Shown: positions 54,453-64,000 of the stretch, in pieces
Numbering within the stretch: the stretch's first letter is position 1
Layout: every line of letters starts with the position of its first letter
Assembly (NCBI RefSeq): GCF_905163445.1
Contig: NC_053185.1
Location: 13,162,001 to 13,226,000, forward strand
Reading direction: 5' to 3'
Origin: Pararge aegeria
Taxonomy: Eukaryota; Arthropoda; Insecta; Lepidoptera; Nymphalidae
DNA length: 64,000 bases
The notes under the pieces: model-generated
What the model was told of the DNA's origin: nothing
What the model saw: the letters and a program-made list of their open reading frames with translations, nothing else
Database searches by the model: none
Program-made: the position numbers and the translations under genes

Positions 54453-55172
54453 CTAGCTGTTGCCCGCAACTTCGTCTGCGTTTGTTTTTCGAAAGACATG
54501 TGGCATTCAATTTAGGTGTAATTCTACTGAAATTTTTAAGTTATGTATTCTTATTTAAAAAAAGAACTGGTATATAGTTTTTAAAAATATTTTTTTCAAT
54601 TCACATAGTAAACAATATCTAAAAAGAACTGTCTAATCAGTATCAGCTCCTCCTATCACTTACATAAAATAGTTATCGTTAAATGAAGAAACGAAATCGC
54701 ATTATTAGTTGATTCATATGCTAAAGTTAACGAAGAACATTTCTGACTACTTTTATTTAGTCCTAGCACTGAGGGCCTCATAAATGTGGCAGCACTTTAT
54801 GTACTCGTATTTAGGATAACTAAGCCTTAAATGACGGGTTTGCTGCTGTCCGCTGAGGATTTCTGTCCTCTATCTTCAAACACATTCATCAGATCTACAC
54901 GAAATTTGGGCAAAATTAAACAGATATTATAAGCTCTAAAGTCCAAAAGTAATTATTTAAATCGGTTATTTTTGACGGCGTTATGGTGTAAAATCATCAA
55001 ACACTTTCGTCCCTCTCCCAAAAGAAATTTAATTACGGGATAAAAAGCATCCTATATTACTTCTTATATCTTCAGGAATATGTGTACAATGTTTCGCGAT
55101 GATCCGTTTAGTAGTTTTGCGTGAAAGAGTAACAAACAAACTTACATTCACATTTATAATATTAAGTAGGGA
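54453..55172 (+). mobile_element. Helitron-like repeat, long copy (720 bp)
   Basis: It starts 'ctagctgttgcccgcaactt' with 'cgtctgcg' and ends 'aacaaacttacattcacatt' with 'tataatattaagtaggg'. 'gggataaaaagcatcctata' lies at about 55038. The length beyond 200-350 bp suggests a longer family member or an internal insertion. There is no helicase frame, so it is non-autonomous. Confidence 0.6.
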
Positions 55173-55321
55173 TTCTTGTCATATACTTCTGACTAAATGG
55201 TTGCTGCTTAACACAATTCAGTAAAATTTTGCCTAAACAAAAAAAAAATCAAAGTAAGAATTTTTTTTACTGAATTTTGTCTAAAAATAATTTGAAGTAT
55301 GTTTTGAAGAAAAAAATAAAG

Positions 55322-55435
55322 GTTGCCCACGATTTCATTCGCGTTTGTTTCGGTGTTTTTTAATATCCCACGGGGACCGTTCGTTTCCCCCAGCTAAAAT
55401 GTATCCTATGTCGGTTGCCAGAATGCTGTCTCTAT
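55322..55435 (+). mobile_element. Helitron-like repeat, truncated
   Basis: 'gttgcccacgatttcattcg', 'tcccacggggaccgttcg', 'aaatgtatcctatgtcg' cover the CTAG-proximal part only. Confidence 0.5.
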
Positions 55436-55439
55436 GAAA

Positions 55440-55600
55440 AAAGCGTTTATATTGGCGAAGTTGCTACGCCCATATAAACGCTTTCAACATCTCTTGAGGA
55501 TGCTCCGGTTTCGGAGCGAAACGTGCGTAGAGGGTATATTGCTGAGGATCGGTTTGGTGGTATCAGGATTGAAGAAATTATAAATTAAACCATACAGATT
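55440..55600. repeat. Hairpin-led dispersed repeat (family H)
   Basis: The arms 55440-55457 and 55467-55484 (18 bp, one mismatch) contain 'aaagcgtttata'. Then come 'cttgaggatgctccggtttc' and 'ggagcgaaacgtgcgtagag', which I recognise from lepidopteran repeats. Confidence 0.6.
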
Positions 55601-55829
55601 CAGCTTAATTTTCGTAATATAAATTAATAATAGTTTTCTCTTGGCACATTGCCTATAACCCCAAGCACGCTAGCAGAGTTCGACAAGCATTCGTCATGGC
55701 GAGTCATGCCAGCTACTTTAATCGTTTCCCAATCAGACGCGTTTAGCGGACGCGGTCGTAGTTGCGATAATACGAGACATGCGGTAGTAAATAGAAGCGG
55801 AGGTGGCCCACAGCAACTTTTTTATGGTT

Positions 55830-55985
55830 ATAATTGACTGACCAAGTAGATGACCCTCCTGATGGTCTCCCTCCTATCGCATATAAACAGAGTAACACTT
55901 CATAGGGCGTGTAAGGAATACAAAGTGACACTCTGTGTCTATCAACCCGAGTCGCTGAACCTCATGTCTTTTATTGCACTTTTTG
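55830..55985 (+). mobile_element. Repeat family D, plus copy with left part
   Basis: 'gactgaccaagtagatgacc', 'cgcatataaacagagtaac' and 'ctgtgtctatcaacccgagt' follow the family order. Frames at 55649-56077 overlap it and are not supported. Confidence 0.55.
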
Positions 55986-56079
55986 TAGCGATAACACAAT
56001 TAAGAACACAGAAACCGTGTACACGACTAATATTGAAGCTTCAAAAACCACTCCACTTTAGTTTGTTTCTCGAATAGGC

Positions 56080-56745
56080 GGTTAGCCACTTCATTTCAGT
56101 TAGCAGTTGACAGTAATTATATTATGGGAAATGTAAAATAGGGAAAATGAGAAAAAAATTGTGAGCTACCAACATTCCGCGGGTGTGAAGTCAGACGTTT
56201 TCATTGTTTTTAGGCAAAATGCACTTCATGCAATAATTGATAAATGAGGGTTCTGTATCTTATTAATTCTATGAGTCTTAAAATATTTTTATAAACTTAA
56301 AAGAATATCTTGAAATAAAGTGATGATCATAAAAAAAAATGTTAATTAGTAGCTTGCCGCTACATGGAGAAAAATAAATATTTCTGAGTTTTGTGTGTCC
56401 CAACAAAACTCTGACCATTTAGAAATTCCCAACTATATCGGTAAGAATATCTCCTGGTAAAGATATGCTCTCTTACAAGATGCTCTTACGACGATTGACA
56501 GGCTGTGAGAATTTCATAACACTGAGATTAAACTGACATTTTCCCAACAAAAAAAATTTATACCTCACAATTTTTGGCCTAATGTTTAATCAAGTATGGT
56601 GTACCTTAGTCGAACATGCTAGCCAAACCTAGCTAAACCAACGAGACAACTAACCTATATACCATTCGATATGTATGTATTCACGAAATTGTTGTTAACC
56701 AGTGTTGTAAATAGATTTTGAAGTTAAACTTCTTTAGAATCGTTG
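56080..56745. other. AT-rich stretch, nothing recognised
   Basis: No feature is seen. Confidence 0.4.
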
Positions 56746-56749
56746 TGAT

Positions 56750-57005
56750 TTCAAACCGGATGCAACGGAGAAAACGACAGGTAAGAGACACAAATACAAA
56801 AATGTGTAGAATGAAGCCGGCAAAGAATGAGACAGAAATATACATACTATTTTATCTGTTTTTTCTAATTTAAGTTACCAAGGAAACCGAATAATATCTA
56901 GATAAAGAAACAAACACATAAATGTATAAGACAGAGTGAGATAGAAAACATCATACATTTTTTTACCTATTCTGGTACCATGGAAACTAAATAACAAACC
57001 TTACA
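56750..57005 (+). repeat. Two diverged units of about 120 bp
   Basis: Both units hold 'gagacagaaa' or 'gagatagaaa', a 'tatttta..tgtt' or 'tttttttacctattc' block, and 'taccaaggaaaccgaataa' or 'taccatggaaactaaataa', in the same order. Confidence 0.5.
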
Positions 57006-57154
57006 TTTATCCTAATAGTTCTGATACTCTACATCCACTTCAAAGTCTCGTAGGCTACTTTTCAGAAGTTATACTTCCGCCGTGTGTGAATAAATTGCAC
57101 AGGATCTACTGCGATCACCAACTCGTCTGCTCAGCGTGTTGATTATGGGCTTAA

Positions 57155-57230
57155 CATTTCCCTTAGAGGAAGCCTTTAGTCCAGCAGTAGACTGTTATAG
57201 GCTATTATTGCTCATGATGAATAGTATAAT
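57155..57230 (+). mobile_element. RTE-type LINE 3' tail
   Basis: 'gaagcctttagtccagcagt' and 'agactgttataggct' with a 'gctcatgatgaatag' tail give the sense order. Confidence 0.5.
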
Positions 57231-57351
57231 AAATGCAAACCGCGCGAAACGTGCACTCGTGCCTACTTCTCATCCACACGACGAAGGAAATTTTGTTTAA
57301 AATATCGCTTTAATTTGAATGGATAATGTTTTTTTTTGTCTTCAATTATAT

Positions 57352-57545
57352 TGTTACAAACTGTGCCCCGCGTTCTTCGTCCGCTTTAATTACGGTTTAC
57401 AAATCCTGTAGGATATGTTACTCTCTGTCCTTTCAACTAACTCTATGCCGAAAATCGAGTTGATTGGTTACTTAGTTAGGGCGTTCAGGAAGGACAGACA
57501 ATCGCAATAAAATAAACACACTTATTTATAATATTACTAAGGATT
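57352..57545 (+). mobile_element. Helitron-like (Lep1-type) repeat
   Basis: 'actgtgccccgcgttcttcg', 'gttgattggttacttagtta', 'gggcgttcaggaaggacaga' and 'cacacttatttataatatta'. Confidence 0.6.
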
Positions 57546-57659
57546 ATAGTTGGACATTTCTATGTTGTCACAGTATAGTATTAAATTTTATGAAATGGTG
57601 AGCACGGCGGCATCTTGTTATGGTTTATTTAAATTTGTTTTCCCGTCGCATGCGTCAGC

Positions 57660-57778
57660 AGACGATAGCCCAGTTGGCTAACGCGACCGTCATGTGACTG
57701 TGGCTAGTTCCCGTTATTTTCCTATGTCTAAAACGGATCGCTCCTGACACTAGTCTCAAATTAACTCGCATAAGTTTC
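57660..57778 (+). mobile_element. Possible tRNA-derived SINE head
   Basis: 'gatagcccagttggctaacg' is A-box-like. The expected B-box is degenerate ('ggctagttcccg'). Low certainty. Confidence 0.3.
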
Positions 57779-58112
57779 ATCATCATCAATATGAACCCAT
57801 TAACGGCTGACTACAAGGCACGGGTCTCCTCAGAATGACAATACTTGCCGTAGTCTACAACGGTAAACTTCACGTACATTCGAGAACATTATGGTGAACT
57901 CTCAGGCATGCAAGTTTCCTTACAATGTTTTCTTTCAACGTTTAAGCAAGTGATATTTTAATTCGAATTAAAAACGCACATAGCTCCGAAATTCTAAAGG
58001 TGCGTAGGGATACTAATACTACTGGGATCTACTGGGACTAAAACTGGGATCGAACTGGGTTCCTCGAAAAGAAGTCCGCAGCTCTAACCACTAGGCTCTC
58101 GCCACTCCATAA
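57779..58112 (-). mobile_element. SINE family B, full-length minus copy
   Basis: A 'catcatcatcaatatgaacc' tail is followed by 'gactacaaggcacgggtctc', 'atgttttctttcaacgttta', an inverted B-box in 'gggatcgaactggg' and the head 'ctctaaccactaggctctcg'. A duplicated 'actactgggatctactggga' lies near the B-box. Confidence 0.8.
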
Positions 58113-58114
58113 GT

Positions 58115-58393
58115 TTATAACAGCTCTATTTGATTAGTTTTCCCGCACTTCCGTCTGCTTGGACTTTAGAATTGAGTAAGAAAATTAATAATGGTACAGC
58201 TTAACTGAGCGTATTGGGACGTCAATTCTGCGTAACGTTTGAAATTTACCGAGAAAGAATAATTTGTTTGTGTTAATTTAGAGCTATCTCTATTTGAAAT
58301 TTCAGCCAAAACAGTTCAGACATTGTAGAGTTATAGAGTAATAAACATGTATACGTATAAACGTTTACATTTATAATATTACTTGGATTCTAC
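58115..58393 (+). mobile_element. Helitron-like (Lep1-type) repeat, decayed
   Basis: 'cccgcacttccgtctgcttg', 'cagccaaaacagttcagaca' and 'acgtttacatttataatatt' keep the order. Confidence 0.45.
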
Positions 58394-58489
58394 TCTTATT
58401 TTTTAAATTTAAGCATGAAAATATGACATCGATTTCGTTCGTATAAGAAGAGATCTTTTCATTCTTTCCTCATTTTTAAGACCCTTCAC

Positions 58490-58530
58490 TTTGCTCCAAT
58501 ATGGGTTGGCGGGCGTTAATCTTCATTCTC
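58490..58530 (-). mobile_element. RTE 3'-tail scrap, minus
   Basis: 'ctttgctccaatatgggttg' and 'gcgggc' are the inverted family sequence. Confidence 0.45.
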
Positions 58531-59825
58531 ATATTTAGTAGCCTTTGATAATAAGCGTATTGCATAGAAAGTTTTCGTCTAAAAGTAAATGTTATAATCA
58601 TATTATAGGGACTTTGTTATATTATATCATAAGTAGGTACTTGGACTCTCGATGGCATTATTAAAGCAATTGTTGTAAATCAGTGTTGTAAACATCAATT
58701 TATCTTACGCTGTATTTGCATGTCTGTCCCAGTAATAACAATTTCCTAAGGCCGACCGACCCTGTCCTAACTTTGGTGAAATTTTGAATTTCCAATCCAA
58801 AATATACCCTATTGCTAGTATATGAGAAATGGTTGTTGTATGCATCAACTGTACTGAAATATGGCAGTAAAAGGTTTGTGCCTTGTTGCGTTCAATGTTT
58901 TCATAACAGATGCTAGTGGTTCAACTTCTCGTTAAAATGACCTCACTGTAAAATGAATTAGGTGGTAAAATGTTCTTTGCATAGCTCTCTACATTGTCGA
59001 TGAAATAATATCATACGATATAGAGTAGTAATTTTTTTTCCAGTTTGTCACTTCTGGCGTGCAATATTTTCCTATTAATAGGTGTATAAATACCTAATTG
59101 TAAATAAAATTATAATGAATTTAAAGCAGATGAAAATGTATGCCAATGTTTATACATAAAAAATAACAATAATATATGTACATAAATAAAACTTCCGGAA
59201 TATTACGTTACTTTTAAGTATTATTATCATTATTTTTAAGTATTATATTTACTGTAAAACTACGTACTATTGTGTATAATGTATTTCTCAATTTATTTTT
59301 ATTTACTGGTTAAGGATTTTGCGCCTATCGTGTCTGTTTTGACGTCAAACTAACATGAAATTTGCCACATATCAAATTTTAAAACTACAAACTGAATTTG
59401 TAGACGTATGCAAAATACTAGCTAGGTTACGACTGTATCGCGTGTTCGCAACGCATTTTATTTGTCCCTAACTGAACGAGAAAATATTGTCGTATAACAA
59501 AGGTAAACTGATGAATAACTGTGAATAAGGCATCGTTTTTGATAAACGTTATTAGTATAAAAAAATAACTATTTTCGAAAAGATTACAACAATCCATTTC
59601 TAGTAGTCTAACACTAGGTATCCTGTATGGGGGAGACCATGAATGAATTCTTAATTTGTTTCACAATTCCGTTTATGATCTAAATATTTATATACTATAC
59701 CTATTTATTTAGGCAAGAAAAAATTAGTTTTTCAGTTTAAATGAGAATATATTTTTACTTACAAACGTGCCCTACCAACAATATTACTGCAAATCGCGTA
59801 CTGTATCCCTTCTTATCTTTATATA
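58531..59825. other. AT-rich stretch, nothing recognised
   Basis: No feature is seen. Confidence 0.45.
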
Positions 59826-59829
59826 CGAG

Positions 59830-59982
59830 TATATATTTCTTGTGTGCGTGTGTATATCACTGAACTCCTCCCAAACGGCCGGACCGATTTGAATGAATAT
59901 TTCGGTATGCATTTGGATGGCACCCTGGATGGTTTAGATTCACAAATCAGCCCGACAGATGGCGCTGGGGTCCGCTAGTCTA
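59830..59982 (+). mobile_element. Dispersed repeat with CTAG end (family I)
   Basis: 'actgaactcctcccaaacgg', 'ccggaccgatttgaatgaat', 'ggatggtttagattcacaaa' and 'agatggcgctggggtccgct' end in CTAGT. I recognise this as a common lepidopteran repeat. The CTAG end is compatible with a Helitron. Confidence 0.6.
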
Positions 59983-60184
59983 CTTATAAAATAGATGGAA
60001 AATTTACTATTTCAGTGAAAGTAAAACTAACAAACTTACTTTTGCCTTTACTTATAGGTAGTTGGGAATATAATCTAGGTATCCTGTGTATTATGGCAAG
60101 ACCTAAGTTACTCTGATCCTAAATATTTTTATCATAATTCATGAATCCATTGAAGATGTAACACTAGAATCCGCTTTTAATATA

Positions 60185-60313
60185 TCCCTAGGTTGACTAT
60201 AGCTTATGTCATTCTCCGGCCCATAAACTACTTCTATGCAAATAATAAAATCAATCTATTGCTGAGTTAAAGGAGGACAAGTCAACAAACACACTTTCTC
60301 ACTTATAGCTTTA
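60185..60313 (+). mobile_element. Helitron-like repeat, 3' part
   Basis: 'gacaagtcaacaaacacact' and 'ttctcacttatagctttact' end the copy, directly before the next CTAG. Confidence 0.45.
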
Positions 60314-60420
60314 CTAGAGGATGCCAGCCATTTCGTCTATGTAAAGTTTCTGATATCCCGTGGGATTTTGACATTTTTCCGCGGTGCCTATTCCCGTCTT
60401 CAGACAGCAAGCTACATGCA
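60314..60420 (+). mobile_element. Helitron-like repeat, CTAG-proximal part
   Basis: 'ctagaggatgccagccattt', 'cgtctatg', 'atatcccgtgggattttgac'. It starts at the junction with the previous copy, so the two lie head to tail. Confidence 0.5.
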
Positions 60421-60625
60421 AAGCTAAAAGCTACTGAAAAGTCGAAATATCAAATAAACGCATATAACTTTAAAATGATAGACTTTTTTGCAACCTTGTA
60501 TGTATAACCGAGAGAGTTAGTCTCCGAGAGTGAAATTTAAAAAAAAAACTTTTCTGAAAGCTAAACGAATTTTCATGCATATAAATTGAAAATAACTTGA
60601 ATAACATTTAAGTTCTATCTTACAA

Positions 60626-60662
60626 CCTTTTATTTCCTATTGTTGAAATAGGAAATAAAGGG
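60626..60662. repeat. Hairpin, 16-bp arms with one mismatch
   Basis: 60626-60641 pairs with 60647-60662 around 5 bases ('tatttcctatt' core). Confidence 0.65.
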
Positions 60663-60773
60663 TAGTATATCCAACAATTGTTAAATATGTGTATTTCTTA
60701 AACATGTATAATGTATATCATGCAAAATGTCAGAATTGCGTAGAAAATTAATCCCCTGCGGATTAAAAAAAAT

Positions 60774-60804
60774 AACAGCTGAATGTAAAAAACATTCAGT
60801 TGTT
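60774..60804. repeat. Hairpin, 13-bp arms with one mismatch
   Basis: 'aacagctgaatgt' pairs with 60792-60804 around five A residues. Confidence 0.55.
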
Positions 60805-60809
60805 TGAGG

Positions 60810-61340
60810 TTGTTTTTTTGTTAGTCATGAAAAGGCCTTTCATAGGTATCTATATTATATGAGAGTATATTTACAAAATTCACAACTTATATTTAAAAAA
60901 TAAAAAATGTAAAATGGAATTGTAGATATGATGTAAATTATGTATTACTTCTTTAAAGACGCAGAAATATATGATATATAAATCAACTGACGCGTTGTGG
61001 TTTGGGAAATTTATTAAGATTTCCGCTTCTAACGAATTACCCGGTCTAAATAATGATAATGAATTCGACGTATTTCGGGTGTATGGAGAATGGTTAAGAT
61101 GCGTCTCATTACGACGGGCGTTTGATAAATGAGCCTATTGGAAAACGCCTTGGCACGCCTCTGCCGTCATGATGACAGTTTATAAATGGGTTTTATATTG
61201 TCTATTCGCACCTAAGGTTCATCGGATAACCGATCAGGAACAGGGCTTATGCGGCATCGACTCGTTTCATTCATTTTGCTACTAGACCAAGTTTAGACGG
61301 CCAGTTGAAATGCTTGGCAAGTGTCCAGTGTCGTAAATTA
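60810..61340. other. Single-copy-looking stretch upstream of the possible exon
   Basis: From about 61010 the DNA becomes GC-richer and shows no repeat family that I know. It could include conserved non-coding sequence. Confidence 0.3.
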
Positions 61341-61345
61341 ACGCA

Positions 61346-61366
61346 ATTGTTTTTTTATTTTCAGGT
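61346..61366 (+). promoter_or_regulatory. Strong splice acceptor fused to a donor core
   Basis: A T-rich tract ends 'ttttttattttcag' at 61364 and is followed directly by 'gtaaat'. It is a good acceptor. An acceptor with GTRA immediately after it is also the layout of recursive (ratchet) splice sites known from long insect introns. Confidence 0.35.
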
Positions 61367-61487
61367 AAATCGCCGAAAGATACGGAGACAAGCGGTTCCT
61401 CGAGATTTGTTGGCCGCTTTTCGCCATCGCGTGACATCTATACATCTAATGCTTTATTTGGCAAAATGTGTTTCCGCGTGGATTTAA
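61365..61487 (+). CDS. Possible exon after a strong acceptor
   Basis: From 61365 two frames stay open for about 40 codons. Frame 1 reads 'VNRRKIRRQAVPRDLLAAFR' and onward and stops at 61485-61487. Frame 3 reads 'KSPKDTETSGSSRFVGRFSP' then 'SRDIYTSNALFG' and stops at 61492-61494. Frame 3 has a Ser/Thr/Pro-rich look typical of disordered regions. No convincing donor follows, so it would be a terminal exon or a shorter internal one. I do not recognise either peptide. No partner exon is visible in the window. Confidence 0.3.
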   Translation, partial: VNRRKIRRQAVPRDLLAAFRHRVTSIHLMLYLAKCVSAWI

Positions 61488-61499
61488 ATTGTTAAATAG

Positions 61500-62570
61500 A
61501 ATTTTGGCTAACAAAACGGTACTGTTTAAAGCAATTTTGGCAATTCGTGGAATAAATGTGGCGCTGAATTTGAGCATTTTTATTTACAGTGTTCAAGGTT
61601 TATAGATTTTATGGTTATAACTTATCAAGATAAATGCACTTAGTTATAATAGAGAGTAATTTTCTACAAAATTTATTATAAAATGATAAAGATTATTTTG
61701 GTCATTGTTACAAAAAAAACAGATGTACTAGTTCACTTAAAATACTTAAATATTTCATATAAATAACTATTAAGTTTGACGCAAAACATATTTTTAGACA
61801 TGATTCTAGACACATACGAGGAACAATATTTAATTGATGTTTAAATAGAAAACAATAAACATGCTTTTAATAAGTTTAGACATCATTATATAATACCTAC
61901 GTTTAAAAGTAAAAACTAATAAAACATCCAACTTCACAAAATGCCAAAGTGTTAAAATAATAATTGATGTTTAAGCTGTCAAGGACCAAGACGTAGGAAA
62001 TTTGTTGAAAACATAAAAACCAAAAAAAAAAAAAAACTTTGATAATACCGAAAATATTGTATTTAAATATTAATTAAGATCATTATATACAGATTAGATT
62101 TCAACTATTATATAAAGATTTTTTTAAAGACTCTTTCTGCAATTGCTCTTTTACCTCATAGATTTGAACCATATTATTGAGTTTATTTGGTCATCACACC
62201 GGAATGCTGACCCGCCATCACAGCTGACAGCTTTGTTATCATTGGGCTTGTCGGCGGCTTCATATACTTTTAACAAGCTAGAAAACTTTCACGGCGGCTT
62301 TAAATCAAAAACTTCCTAAATCGCAGACCAGCCATATCACCAGAAATCACACGGGCTCTATTTGCCGACAAACTGATCTCGAAATAAAGCGGCCGACCTG
62401 CCAACACTAGTAAGAGTAAACTATCGTATAACAGTGTCCTGTGGATAATAAAGGGTGAATTAATAGTATTCATAACATGTTGTTAGTATTTTAGTTTATC
62501 ATTGCAACGATAATACTTATGTGATTTCAAAATCGATGAAAAGAAACTGGTAGGAAAAATTAAGTAGGAA
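61500..62570. other. AT-rich stretch with one GC-richer, non-repeat patch
   Basis: About 62185-62420 ('cacagctgacagctttgtta', 'ttcacggcggctttaaatca', 'aaagcggccgacctgcc') has balanced composition and no repeat family that I know. All long frames are closed. It could be conserved regulatory DNA. Confidence 0.3.
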
Positions 62571-62576
62571 TAAAAC

Positions 62577-62690
62577 AAAGCAATTGCTCTTTGCGAACTG
62601 CTGAGTTCGGTAGAATGTGCCTTACGAACCTATGGAAGACTCGCTGGAAATAGTCAGACTTTTCGTTTCAAAAGTGACTATAAAGTTTTA
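62577..62690 (+). mobile_element. LINE family C 3' end, old plus copy
   Basis: 'gcaattgctctttgcgaact', 'gctgagttcggtagaatgtg', 'ccttacgaacctatgga' and 'cgtttcaaaagtgac' keep the family order with heavy divergence. Confidence 0.6.
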
Positions 62691-62694
62691 GAAT

Positions 62695-64000
62695 TAAACG
62701 AAAATAAAAAAAATACGATTCGTAAGTAAATAATTCCCCAGAGGTCCTGATCAGTAACAAGTCAAGCATATTTTCGGGTTTATATTTGGATCTAATAAAG
62801 CTAAATAAAAATATTTAATATCAGTGCCAGGACTTGATATAGTCTACCAATATGCTAAATACAACTTTTCATTAACTCCGCTTGAACTTTTTCTAAATGC
62901 TAGTTGGTTGGGACATATCTTCTTACTCAGATAGGTCTTAACTTAAAAAAAATATAGAAACACTCGACTAAAGACGACGCCTGATTTTGCACACTCTTAT
63001 CATAATAAACTATTGTTTACTTTTTTGGTAGAATAAAACTCTATATAGTGGTCGATTTATTTCTGGCAGAAGAGCTAACGGTTGCTTAATCATGCTTTAC
63101 AAAACGTTAGTGGAAGTAAAGCTCGTTATGAGTTAGAAACGATGTTAGTTCTGACCTTTCCACTTGTTTTAAACTTAAGGGTAGTTCAACAGTTCGCTGT
63201 AACATGTTACATATACAAAAAATATTGGTAAAAATGAACCGAATTTGTTAAACAAGTAGAAAGTATTTATTCCTTTCTACTATACTAATTATTGTACAGT
63301 TCCGGTAGCCTTCCATGGTTTTCATTATCACTTTCACTTGGCCATATGTTTTTTTTTTTAAAGAAGTTGCACAATTCCTTTAAACCATTCAATATAATAC
63401 AATTGCTATAGGTATGGTAGGATTCCTCCAAGAAATCTTCACAAAATTTAAGTGGGATCTCCTCTTAGTTGAGTCCGTTTATAATTGGCGGGGTAATCGA
63501 GTAAACAAAAAAAAGGAACAAATAGTCGAATTGAGAACCTCCCTGTTTGTCGGTTGAAAACTTAACTGTTGAATGTAAATCAATCTGAGATTTACAATCA
63601 ACAGTTAAGTTGTTACAAGAAAATTATACTTACGTGATATTTTCTGCGATCTCAGTTAACTATACTATCTTCGCTTAAAGTTTGTATGAATGTGTCAGAC
63701 AAAACGTCGCAAGTTACACTTTTTTATATTCTAAGTAGCCTCTTAATACACCCTGTTGCAAAGTCAATACTTACTTATTGATGTTTCCCCTCAGGAAGAG
63801 TGTCCAAGTGTGTGTTAGAAACAAAATAATTATGAAATGACCATAATTATTTGTTAGATGCTAAACAAATTTGATACTTATCAATTTGTACTACTGCACC
63901 GCAGGTACAAAACGAGTAAAGCTTTAAAATGAGTATAACTAAACGTACACTCGACGTCGTTGTCTGAAGTGGTTCTGGCACTGGGGCCAACGTCTGTTCA
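62695..64000. other. AT-rich stretch to the window end
   Basis: Apart from the hairpin at 63559-63611 I see nothing. An acceptor-like 'tgtttcccctcag' ends at 63795, but the frames that follow close after 7-15 codons. Confidence 0.4.
63559..63611. repeat. Hairpin, 23-bp arms with one mismatch
   Basis: 63559-63581 pairs with 63589-63611 around 7 bases; the arms start 'aacttaactgttga'. Confidence 0.8.

Noticed and set aside
63783..63830. Exon after 'gtttcccctcag'
   Set aside because: The frames that follow close after 7-15 codons and no donor is present.
1..64000. A new multi-gene system
   Set aside because: No set of adjacent intact genes exists in the window. All supported coding signals are fragments or isolated candidate exons.

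Overview
This window looks like nuclear DNA of a moth or butterfly (Lepidoptera), probably a butterfly. It is AT-rich, has no operon structure, and is filled with repeat families I recognise from lepidopteran genomes. These are tRNA-headed SINEs, RTE and CR1/Jockey-type LINE tails, Helitron-like repeats with a CTAG end, and fold-back elements. The order assignment rests on pattern memory, not on a database search. One SINE head resembles the Metulj family described from Heliconius.

I find no complete protein-coding gene, rRNA, CRISPR array or functional tRNA. Most open frames of 60-110 codons lie in AT-rich or repeat DNA and look like chance. The window reads as intergenic DNA or part of a very long intron. 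The coding remnants I support are two near-identical 3' pieces of one LINE family (24.97-25.62 kb and 28.89-29.32 kb, minus), a decayed RTE reverse-transcriptase C-terminus (40.26-40.93 kb, minus), a LINE ORF2 zinc-motif tail (18.05-18.24 kb, plus) and a MADF/SANT-like fragment (49.38-49.58 kb, minus). There are also two unexplained coding-like blocks (50.19-50.49 kb and 52.55-52.96 kb, both minus). Two short splice-bounded segments (8.81-8.88 kb and 61.36-61.49 kb, both plus) could be exons of a gene that extends beyond the window.

Layout. 0-10 kb: a nested SINE pair, a 2-kb-spaced duplication, an internally periodic repeat and two Helitron-like copies. 10-20 kb: SINEs, LINE tails and several snap-back hairpins in AT-rich DNA. 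20-30 kb: SINE-in-SINE nesting, a 38-bp minisatellite, two LINE copies, and two fold-back elements. 30-41 kb: Helitron-like copies, a MITE with 50-bp inverted ends, and the RTE remnant. 41-49 kb: a dense mixture of SINEs and RTE tails, a 1-kb-spaced direct repeat pair and a clustered 110-130-bp repeat. 49-53 kb: the three coding-like blocks on the minus strand. 53-64 kb: mostly Helitron-like repeats, all in plus orientation, then AT-rich single-copy-looking DNA with one possible exon.

Nothing here forms a pathway or a recognisable new system. The most useful leads are the possible exon and recursive splice site near 61.36 kb, the GC-rich orphan frame at 52.55-52.96 kb, the hydrophobic orphan frame at 50.19-50.49 kb, and the unusual number of near-perfect short-loop hairpins.
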